Source: JAGVSR01 sp046074825 (GTDB taxonomy: Bacteria; Pseudomonadota; Alphaproteobacteria; Rhizobiales; Hyphomicrobiaceae). From it: a stretch of DNA of 12,233 nt. The stretch spans positions 1 to 12,233 of the forward strand of contig JBJTOZ010000254.1 of NCBI GenBank assembly GCA_046074825.1, written 5' to 3'. Each line of letters begins with the position of its first letter. The stretch's first letter is position 1. The translations under genes and the position numbers were made by a program. Under the pieces are notes generated by a model. That model was not told the origin of the DNA and did not search any database. It saw nothing but the letters and a program-made list of their open reading frames with translations. This document shows positions 6,495-12,233 of this stretch, piece by piece.

Positions 6495-7280
6495 TTATGA
6501 GCTGAACGTCCGTCTAACTAAAAGATTTAGGATTTTATTAAATTTTTGATTTTGAGTGTTCTGGTTTTTAATTCCTGTTGTGATATTCACTCTCTCACCC
6601 GCAGTTTTTCCAGCGCCAAATGTTTCGCGATCGAAGTGTGTAGAGCGAGAAATAGAGAGGCTTCGGAGCGACAAGCCAGTCTGCCGCCTATAGTCAGAAA
6701 ACTTTTCAGTCAGAACTTTGTCTTTAATCACAACCAATGCGCGGGATTGTTCTTTTTGTTTGAGTCCTTCCTCTCGCTTGGTTTTAAGAACGAGGAGTCG
6801 TTCTGAAATACGCAAGCTAAACCCTGCCATAAAAGACGTGCGTCCCCTTCTGTTAGTCGGTGTTATTTTTGTGAGTTTATAATTTTTCCATTCAAGCTCG
6901 GACGCGCTTTTAATCAAGTCACATAAAAAGAAAGCGATTTCGCAGTCTGTCTGTGAACCAAAGAAAACAAGATTGTCTCTGTCACGCCAATATTTTGTTT
7001 CGGTGAAGACAGAGATGGCAGACCAAGTTCTGTTTGTTTCATGCCATGATCTGCGCTGCGGAGATCCACCCCCGTATTGACGCTTTAAGGCGATGTAGGT
7101 GTCATCTCTAATTTCATGAATGTCAGAGATGGAAAGTTGGTACTCCTCCATGAGTTTTGAGATCTTCGTAGCTGCTAATAAAGCTTCCGCTTCCGTGCAG
7201 CCGTTCTCGGTTGTCCGTTTGCGTAATTCAAGCACAATATTGATAACACGCTCGCGCTTAGATGAGGCCTGATCGGTCAT
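6495..7280 (-). CDS. DUF2786-type protein of unknown function
   Basis: 261 residues. Residues about 10-50 match the DUF2786 pattern: a helix, then TEAEALLAATKISKLMEEYQLS. The next part (about 68-230), with YGGGSPQRRSWH, NLVFFGSQTDCEIAFFLCDLI, SFMAGFSLRI and RALVVIKDK, resembles the C-terminal region that usually accompanies DUF2786. The family is often found in phages and prophages, but its biochemical role is not established. There is no signal peptide or membrane segment, so it is likely cytoplasmic. The last 35 residues are Asn/Gln-rich. The ATG at 7280 has only a GGGA-type ribosome site. Its first codons and upstream region recur at 8716-8850. A weak AT hairpin follows the stop. No phage structural genes are adjacent. 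Confidence 0.75.
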   Translation of the reverse strand: MTDQASSKRERVINIVLELRKRTTENGCTEAEALLAATKISKLMEEYQLSISDIHEIRDDTYIALKRQYGGGSPQRRSWHETNRTWSAISVFTETKYWRDRDNLVFFGSQTDCEIAFFLCDLIKSASELEWKNYKLTKITPTNRRGRTSFMAGFSLRISERLLVLKTKREEGLKQKEQSRALVVIKDKVLTEKFSDYRRQTGLSLRSLSISRSTHFDRETFGAGKTAGERVNITTGIKNQNTQNQKFNKILNLLVRRTFSS

Positions 7281-7386
7281 AGGTTTCCCATACCTTTTAC
7301 ACCAAATTTTATTTTATCGCTTTGGCAAGAGTATCAGTGAAAAGATCCTCAAGGATTTGAAAAAGGATTTTTTATAAGTCTTTTTC
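7264..7386. repeat. Direct repeat B, copy 1 (start region of the DUF2786 gene)
   Basis: The first five codons and about 105 bases upstream of the DUF2786 gene match 8716-8850 at about 75% identity by eye. The offset is 1452 at the start codon, growing to about 1457 through small insertions. The clearest shared blocks are GGTCGGTCATAGGTTT-like sequence, ACCAAATTTTAT-TTATCG, ATCAGT-AAAAGAT and CCTCAA. Confidence 0.75.
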
Positions 7387-7600
7387 AATTCTTGTGTGAC
7401 TGAATTTTAAATTGCTTAAAGGGGTGGCCTAGACTGTTATATAGCCAATGGAGCAGAGATAGTGCAATTTCTGCTCGTACACGCAATATTACTAAGCTTG
7501 TGTGGTGATCCCTTGCCACTCAAGCATAACTGGTCCCATCCACCAAAAGAGACAAACTCAATAAATCCTTACAATCTCATCAAATCGGTTGTGATATTAA
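7281..7600. other. Spacer between DUF2786 gene and aquaporin terminator
   Basis: The first 105 bases belong to repeat B. The rest has no supported gene; a plus-strand frame at 7462-7698 runs straight through the terminator hairpin and is rejected. GAGCAGA (7451-7457) and TCTGCTC (7470-7476) form a 7-bp inverted repeat with a 12-base loop, of unknown role. Confidence 0.45.
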
Positions 7601-7602
7601 AA

Positions 7603-7639
7603 GAAGAAGGCCAAAAGCTTAAGTCTTTTGGCCTTCTTC
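7603..7639 (-). terminator. Strong terminator of the aquaporin gene
   Basis: A perfect 15-bp stem: GAAGAAGGCCAAAAG (7603-7617) and CTTTTGGCCTTCTTC (7625-7639) with a 7-base loop. It lies about 30 bases past the aquaporin stop. On the minus strand it is followed by TTTTAAT; on the plus strand a CTTTT follows, so it could act in both directions. Confidence 0.85.
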
Positions 7640-7670
7640 CTTTTAGGGTTCTTATATCTCATTTAATAAC

Positions 7671-8348
7671 TTATTTCGAAGTGTCGAGAGCGCGATAGAT
7701 CAGAGCTCCAAGTATTGCTCCGATAATAGGAGCAGCCCAGAAAACCCACAATTGAGATAAAGGTTCGCCCCCAGCATAAATGGCTGGTCCAAAACTGCGT
7801 GCGGGATTAACTGAGGTATTGGATATTGGTATCGACATGATGTGAATAGCTGTGAGTGTCATGCCAATAGATAAAGGTGCGAAACCTGCGGGCGAATCTG
7901 TTCGTGTTGATCCCATTATGACGATAAGAAAGAAAGCTGTCATAACCACTTCAATGAGGAACACTCCCTGTAGCCCCACTTTGAGCATTGAGAGGTCTCC
8001 AAAACCATTTGCTGCATAATTTCCGCCAATTCCTCCTCCTATGAGTGAGAAAACACCGCAAGCGGAAGCTGCTCCGAGACACTGGGCAATGATATAGCCG
8101 GGAGCTTCTGATGAAGAAAACCGTCCTCCAGCAACAAGCCCTATAGTCACTGCTGGATTGTAATGGCCTCCTGAAATATGACCGATTGAACGAGCGAGCA
8201 CCATTACGGTCAGTCCAATTGAAAAAGCAACACCGAGAATGCCTGAAGGTCCAGATGGAGCCCCAAATGAATAGAATGCAGCTCCTAGGATTGAAGCCAT
8301 CAGCATAAATGTTCCAAAAAATTCTGCGCCAAGGGGTCTGAGTTTCAT
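7671..8348 (-). CDS. aqpZ: AqpZ-like aquaporin (water channel)
   Basis: 225 residues, the usual AqpZ length, with six hydrophobic helices. Both pore motifs are intact: GGHYNPAVT (NPA 64-66) and NTSVNPARSFGPA (NPA 181-183). The protein forms a tetrameric inner-membrane water pore. Of the four selectivity-filter residues of E. coli AqpZ, His, Thr and Arg are kept (H169, T178, R184), but the Phe43 position is Ile44 in GVAFSIGLTV. The rest, including GRFSSSEAPGYIIAQCLGA, fits the bacterial AqpZ group better than GlpF, which has an extra loop and different filter residues. The start ATG has AAGGGA nine bases upstream. It is transcribed alone, with a strong terminator, and lies between the two copies of repeat B. 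Confidence 0.93.
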   Translation of the reverse strand: MKLRPLGAEFFGTFMLMASILGAAFYSFGAPSGPSGILGVAFSIGLTVMVLARSIGHISGGHYNPAVTIGLVAGGRFSSSEAPGYIIAQCLGAASACGVFSLIGGGIGGNYAANGFGDLSMLKVGLQGVFLIEVVMTAFFLIVIMGSTRTDSPAGFAPLSIGMTLTAIHIMSIPISNTSVNPARSFGPAIYAGGEPLSQLWVFWAAPIIGAILGALIYRALDTSK

Positions 8349-8715
8349 AATTCAATTTCCCTTTTTTCTATTTTGCAAAAGTCATAAATGTTCTCTCCAA
8401 AGTTTTGGAAAGTGCTCAACAAGAATCAATCCTTAACATAAAGGGAGGTTGCTCGTTAGTTTAAATCAAAAATTATCATCAAGATATGCTACATACTTTT
8501 CGTTTTGTTTTTTGAAACAGAATTATAAAAACCTTGAGATCAAACAATATTTTTTTATTGCCATCAACGATACGCTTTTCTTTATTTTTAATTCATAAAA
8601 TGTATGACCGCATGGGGCAAAACTGAAGATAACTTCCTATGTTATAATTCCTTCGTTTCGTTTTATTTTTCTTCATGTTTTGGACTCCCCTCAGGGATTA
8701 TCTGGTGGCAGGCTG
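8349..8715. other. AT-rich spacer between aquaporin and repeat B copy 2
   Basis: No gene supported. It probably holds the aquaporin promoter (minus strand), which I could not place. On the plus strand TTGCCA (8558-8563), a 17-base spacer and TTTATT (8581-8586) make a weak candidate promoter, about 300 bases before the beta-helix gene. Confidence 0.4.
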
Positions 8716-8850
8716 AGGGTCTGGTCGGTCATAGGTTTTCCATCCCCCTCGCACCAAATTTTATCTTATCGTATCCGCAAAGAACATCAGTAAAAAGATA
8801 GGTCCTCAAAGATTTTAAAGGGTGTTTTTTTTCTATTTTGTAAGGCTTTT
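8716..8850. repeat. Direct repeat B, copy 2, with a relic DUF2786 start
   Basis: Counterpart of 7264-7386. On the minus strand the ATG at 8732 reads MTDQT, as in MTDQA of the DUF2786 gene, then diverges to LSLPPDNP and a stop after 13 codons. The upstream region of that gene is copied along with it, and now lies directly before the beta-helix gene. Confidence 0.75.
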
Positions 8851-8898
8851 GAAAGCTTTTGTCTCTGACCTTTATTGGGCACAAAGGCGAGGTCTTCG

Positions 8899-11175
8899 AT
8901 GCAAAGAGTGTCTAAAAAAGTTTGGAGTGTAATCTTATCTTTTACGCTTTTCACATTTATACATCCCCTTATCATTTTCCCTACCTTTGGTCTGGGCAAG
9001 CAAGCCTTAGGTCAACTTTCAAAGTCATCTTTAGCCACGATCGTGAGGTCAAGTGGAAAACTTAATCTCGCTGTAACGAATGCCACGTATTATGTTAGTC
9101 CGTCTGGTAATGATTTTTCTGCAGGCACACTTTCTCAACCTTGGAAAACAATCAATCGCGCACTGACAGGACGTTCTGCTGGCGACATAATTTTTCTGGA
9201 GGCAGGGGCTACTTTTACTGAAAATATCAAAGTCGCTTCAAGCGGAGCTCAAGACTTACCCGTCATAGTCAAATCTGATCCCACAAACCCAGCAACAATT
9301 CGTCAAGCCAACTCGTCTCAGAGTGCAATCTATATTTATAATAAAGGCTATCTCACATTTGAAAACATTCTCATTATAGGTGTGGGGAGAAGCCTAACAT
9401 TGAAGATGGGTGTTGAGGCCTATGCTGACAATGGCATGTACAGCGGTCTTACCTTTAACAATGTCAGTGTCTCCGAGTTTTATAGAGGGTTTCAGTTTAT
9501 TGGTTATGGTGGAGGATCTTCGTTTGGTTTTAGTGGCATTACGTTAGAGAGTTGCGAGGGAAGTTATAATCTCGATGCGGGCGCACTCACATGGGGGCAA
9601 GCCGCGGGCGCAATACGCAACGTTGTAGTTAGAAATTCGCGTTTCAATTACAATTTTGGGGACCCAAACTCGACAAAGAATTCTGGAAATGGCTTTTCAG
9701 CAGGCTCTATTTGGGACGGATTATTTGAGAGGATCATAACGCACGATAACGGGGGGCAGGGAAATGCCGTTGCAGGACCCGTTGGTATCATGGTCTACGA
9801 TAGTAAAAGAGTAACTATTCAATTCTCTGAGTCCTACAACAACAAAGCAAAATATCAGGATGGTGATGGCTTTGATCTTGATCTTGGCACATCAGATTCC
9901 ATTATCCAGTATTGCTATAGTCACAATAATTATGGCGCAGGAATCTTATTGAGTACGGACGGCAATCTCGCGTCGTGGACGAATAATATTGTTCGATACA
10001 ACATTAGTGAGAATGATGGATGGGGTGGTAAAATGGGTGGTCTTCATCTTTATTCTCCTGGGACAATCGCACCACTGAAAAATTCTCAAATTTATAACAA
10101 TACCATTTACAGCAATATTAGTCCGGCCGTGTGGTTCTATGATTTTGCGAATATGTCTGGTGTCAAGTTATGGAACAATATTTTTGCGACCGCAAATGGA
10201 CACGCGTTAGTGAAAACAGAAATTACCCCTTCACCTACAATAGGGCAGGCACAATTCCAAGGTAATGCCTACTGGACTTATGGTGGCACATTCAATGTTG
10301 CAGGATACACTTCTCTTTACGCGTGGGGTTCGGGAAAGGGACAAGAACTATTAAACACTACGCAGGTTGGGCTCAACGTCAATCCACTGTTTGTGAATGC
10401 AGGGGGTGGCGGCACAATTGGTGATCCGCGTTTTTTAAACACTCTTTCTGCTTATAGGCTTCAGTCTGTTTCCCCCCTAATTAATGCGGGCCTTGATCTG
10501 CGCGCCACATTTGGAATTAATTCTGTTGGACCAATAGACTTTTATTCAACTCCGCTTCCACAGGGTGGAGCCTACGACAGCGGTGCGGCTGAGTTTTCTG
10601 GAACAACTGTACCAACGCCTCCTTTGGCACCATCAGCTCTCTCAATTACTTCGATTACAAGTACCGCGGTTGGTCTTGCCTGGACTGATAATGCAAACAA
10701 TGAAGATGGTTTCGAGGTACAGCGTTCGATGGACGGAATAAACTTTGTAAGACAGTCCAGTGTTGGATCTAATACATCCGTTTATACTGATACGGGTTTA
10801 CAAACAGGCGTTAAATTTTACTACCGCGTCAATGCTTATAATGTTTCTGGCAGCTCAGATTTTAGTTCTGTTGTTTCGGGCACGACACAAGACGCTTCAG
10901 TCCCAATAGCTCCATCAAACCTCATGGCATCTCCAACAACTCAGAAGGGGCGAATTGCCTTGAAATGGGATGCCTCGATTGGAGCTTCAAGTTACAATGT
11001 CAAACGATCAACAACAAGCACTGGACCTTATTCAATCATAGCTACAGGTGTCACTTCTACCAATTATCTCAGTACTGGGCTCAGAAGTCGAATGACCTAC
11101 TATTATGTTGTGACTGCGGTTAATGCCAATGGAGAAAGTTCCAACTCTAATGTAGCTAGCGCAACTGCCAAATAG
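8899..11175 (+). CDS. Secreted right-handed beta-helix protein with two fibronectin III domains
   Basis: 758 residues from ATG 8899, chosen over the TTG at 8875 because GGCGAGG lies 6 bases before it. The N-terminus (KKVWSVILSFTLFTFIH then more hydrophobic residues) is a signal peptide or anchor. Residues about 64-90 match the DUF1565/pectate-lyase-like opening: YYVSPSGNDFSAGTLSQPWKT. A long beta-helix follows, with many Asn/Gly turns and DGDGFDLDLGTSDSIIQYCYSHNN. Two fibronectin type III modules end the protein (about 575-667 and 668-758), each with the W and Y-Y-R/V-V-A-N pattern. Such proteins usually bind or cleave polysaccharide. The lyase catalytic residues could not be assigned, so activity and substrate are unknown. 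There is no sugar-use operon beside it, nor a visible sorting signal at the C-terminus. Confidence 0.85.
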   Translation: MQRVSKKVWSVILSFTLFTFIHPLIIFPTFGLGKQALGQLSKSSLATIVRSSGKLNLAVTNATYYVSPSGNDFSAGTLSQPWKTINRALTGRSAGDIIFLEAGATFTENIKVASSGAQDLPVIVKSDPTNPATIRQANSSQSAIYIYNKGYLTFENILIIGVGRSLTLKMGVEAYADNGMYSGLTFNNVSVSEFYRGFQFIGYGGGSSFGFSGITLESCEGSYNLDAGALTWGQAAGAIRNVVVRNSRFNYNFGDPNSTKNSGNGFSAGSIWDGLFERIITHDNGGQGNAVAGPVGIMVYDSKRVTIQFSESYNNKAKYQDGDGFDLDLGTSDSIIQYCYSHNNYGAGILLSTDGNLASWTNNIVRYNISENDGWGGKMGGLHLYSPGTIAPLKNSQIYNNTIYSNISPAVWFYDFANMSGVKLWNNIFATANGHALVKTEITPSPTIGQAQFQGNAYWTYGGTFNVAGYTSLYAWGSGKGQELLNTTQVGLNVNPLFVNAGGGGTIGDPRFLNTLSAYRLQSVSPLINAGLDLRATFGINSVGPIDFYSTPLPQGGAYDSGAAEFSGTTVPTPPLAPSALSITSITSTAVGLAWTDNANNEDGFEVQRSMDGINFVRQSSVGSNTSVYTDTGLQTGVKFYYRVNAYNVSGSSDFSSVVSGTTQDASVPIAPSNLMASPTTQKGRIALKWDASIGASSYNVKRSTTSTGPYSIIATGVTSTNYLSTGLRSRMTYYYVVTAVNANGESSNSNVASATAK

Positions 11176-11255
11176 TTTAACTCTTAATTATAGTTTCAAT
11201 GCTGAAATTCTTATAAATTGTGAGAAATTAGCGAAGACTAGTACATTTAATAAAA

Positions 11256-11311
11256 AAGCTGACGATGACAAACGCAGCGAGGGGATTGAGATGCGAAGTC
11301 ATCATCAGCTT
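11256..11311 (-). terminator. Large hairpin followed by a T tract, likely end of the fasciclin transcript
   Basis: Arms 11256-11269 and 11298-11311 pair over 14 positions with one mismatch (AAGCTGACGATGAC and GTCATCATCAGCTT). An inner CGCA/TGCG stem (11273-11276, 11292-11295) encloses a 15-base loop. On the minus strand the stem runs directly into TTTTTTATT. It lies about 85 bases past the fasciclin stop. The large size is unusual for a simple terminator. Confidence 0.55.
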
Positions 11312-11330
11312 GGGTTAAACACCATTTCGT

Positions 11331-11348
11331 AGGAGAAAATTTTCTCCT
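11331..11348. repeat. Perfect 18-bp palindrome
   Basis: AGGAGAAAATTTTCTCCT is its own reverse complement. It sits between the fasciclin stop codon and the large hairpin. It could be a small RNA hairpin in the fasciclin 3' leader or a protein-binding site; nothing distinguishes these. Confidence 0.6.
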
Positions 11349-11395
11349 TAAAATGTAGATCACGTCCTAGGTTAAATAATTACGTTTTTTCTTCC

Positions 11396-11938
11396 TTAAT
11401 GATGGTGATGATGTTTGCTAGATTTTTGGTGGGATTTGTGATGCCCAGGTGCGGGAGGCAGTAATACTTGGTCAATCACATGGATCACACCATTATCAGC
11501 CTCGATGTCAGCTTTTGTGACGGTAGCTTTATTCACGAGAACGCCACCCTGTTTGCCGTTGACAGTGAGCTTCTTCCCTTGAACTGTTTTAGGTTTAACA
11601 ATTTTACCAGCAAGATCCGCACTTACGACCTTTCCTGGAATGACATGGTAGGTAAGGATCTTGACGAGTTTAGGCTTGTTCTCGGGTAATAACAAACTAT
11701 CAAGAGTACCCGCTGGAAGCTTAGCGAAAGCCTCATCGGTTGGAGCGAAGACTGTGAATGGCCCCTTGCCCTTAAGGGTCTCAACCAACCCACCGGCTTT
11801 GAGAGCAGCAACGAGGGTTTTAAACTGATCGGACTGCGAAGCAGTATCAACAATATCAGCTGCTTTAACGCTCACAGAAGTAAAAGAGAGGACTGCTAAC
11901 ATACTCGCCATTGCCATAAGATGAGGAATTTTTTTCAT
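11396..11938 (-). CDS. Secreted fasciclin (FAS1) domain protein with His-rich tail
   Basis: 180 residues. A signal peptide covers about 1-26 (cut after VKA). One FAS1 domain fills about 27-162: ADIVDTASQSDQFKTLV at the start, the H1-type motif FTVFAPTDEAFAKLP (61-75), LTYHVIPG (95-102) and the H2-type ending ADNGVIHVIDQVLLP (147-161). FAS1 proteins act in adhesion or cell-surface interactions; single-domain bacterial members of this size are common. The tail after PPAPG holds eight His in 15 residues, ending in five in a row, suggesting metal binding. GGAG six bases before the ATG is a good ribosome site. It is convergent with the beta-helix gene, and the 3' region holds a palindrome and a large hairpin. 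Confidence 0.92.
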   Translation of the reverse strand: MKKIPHLMAMASMLAVLSFTSVSVKAADIVDTASQSDQFKTLVAALKAGGLVETLKGKGPFTVFAPTDEAFAKLPAGTLDSLLLPENKPKLVKILTYHVIPGKVVSADLAGKIVKPKTVQGKKLTVNGKQGGVLVNKATVTKADIEADNGVIHVIDQVLLPPAPGHHKSHQKSSKHHHHH

Positions 11939-12233
11939 GCACTACTCCAAAAAAGATGTTTAATAAAAAAGTTCGTTCAATAATAAAGTTATATTTGAAT
12001 ACGTTTAGCAGATACTTTGGGTCTTGTACGTAACGTCGCAGAGAGACAACAGAGTCTGTTATAGAAGACTTATAAGTAATTTTGAAACGGGGACTTTCAA
12101 GATGCTTTATGAAAAAAGCAATTTTAAAAAATAATTTTTGAAAACTGCGCTAAGCTTATATTTTTTTCAGATATTCCTCATGTATGGGGCATGTTTAAGA
12201 ATTCTTACCCCTTTGAGGCTTGGGGTTTCGAGC
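11939..12233. other. Upstream region of the fasciclin gene, no gene seen
   Basis: AT-rich. It should carry the fasciclin promoter on the minus strand, which I could not place with confidence. ACTTATAAGT (12068-12077) is a 10-bp palindrome. Short frames from the ATGs at 12180 and 12191 reach the window edge but have no convincing ribosome site. Confidence 0.4.

Noticed and set aside
780..7280. Prophage interpretation of the lysozymes and DUF2786 gene
   Set aside because: No holin, integrase, capsid, tail, terminase or attachment sites are visible; isolated phage-derived genes are possible but a prophage is not supported.
7462..7698. 78-codon plus-strand frame
   Set aside because: It passes through the perfect 15-bp terminator hairpin and into the antisense of the aquaporin end; no ribosome site.
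12180..12233. Frames open to the right edge (from ATG 12180 and 12191)
   Set aside because: Too short to judge, no convincing ribosome site and no recognisable sequence.

Overview
The window comes from a Gram-negative bacterium with a moderate to low G+C genome and very AT-rich spacers. An alphaproteobacterium is the best guess. The main reason is the architecture of the L,D-transpeptidase at 3566-5239, whose C-terminal block resembles one I know from alphaproteobacterial homologues. Genus cannot be told from this sequence. No rRNA, tRNA, CRISPR array, transposase or integrase was seen.

Layout: (1) 3-305, the 3' end of a glycine-rich hydrophobic protein gene. (2) 780-1280, a GH24 phage-type lysozyme. 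(3) 1775-1930, a 51-residue basic protein with its own near-consensus promoter and a terminator. (4) 2192-3229 (minus), a secreted OmpA-domain protein. (5) 3566-5239 (minus), an exported L,D-transpeptidase with a long coiled coil. (6) 5792-6280, a second GH24 lysozyme paralogue that has lost active-site residues. (7) 6495-7280 (minus), a DUF2786-type protein. (8) 7671-8348 (minus), an AqpZ-like aquaporin. (9) 8899-11175, a large secreted beta-helix protein with two fibronectin III domains. (10) 11396-11938 (minus), a secreted fasciclin (FAS1) protein with a histidine-rich tail.

The most unusual aspect is the segmental structure. A stretch of about 420 bp spanning the convergent 3' ends of the glycine-rich gene and the ompA-like gene is present twice, at 219-645 and 1931-2357. 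The copies are direct, with no net length change, and flank a 1.3-kb insert holding the first lysozyme and the 51-residue gene. Copy 1 carries an orphan OmpA C-terminus. Copy 2 carries an orphan end of the glycine-rich gene, lying in frame behind the TAG of the small gene. A second diverged direct repeat of about 125 bp (7264-7386 and 8716-8850), made of the first codons and upstream region of the DUF2786 gene, flanks the aquaporin gene in the same way. With the duplicated lysozymes, this suggests repeated duplication or homologous insertion followed by decay.

Functionally, many genes act at the cell envelope: two lysozyme-family proteins, a peptidoglycan-binding OmpA protein, a peptidoglycan cross-linking enzyme, an inner-membrane water channel and two secreted proteins. 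Most genes look singly transcribed; there is no obvious operon.
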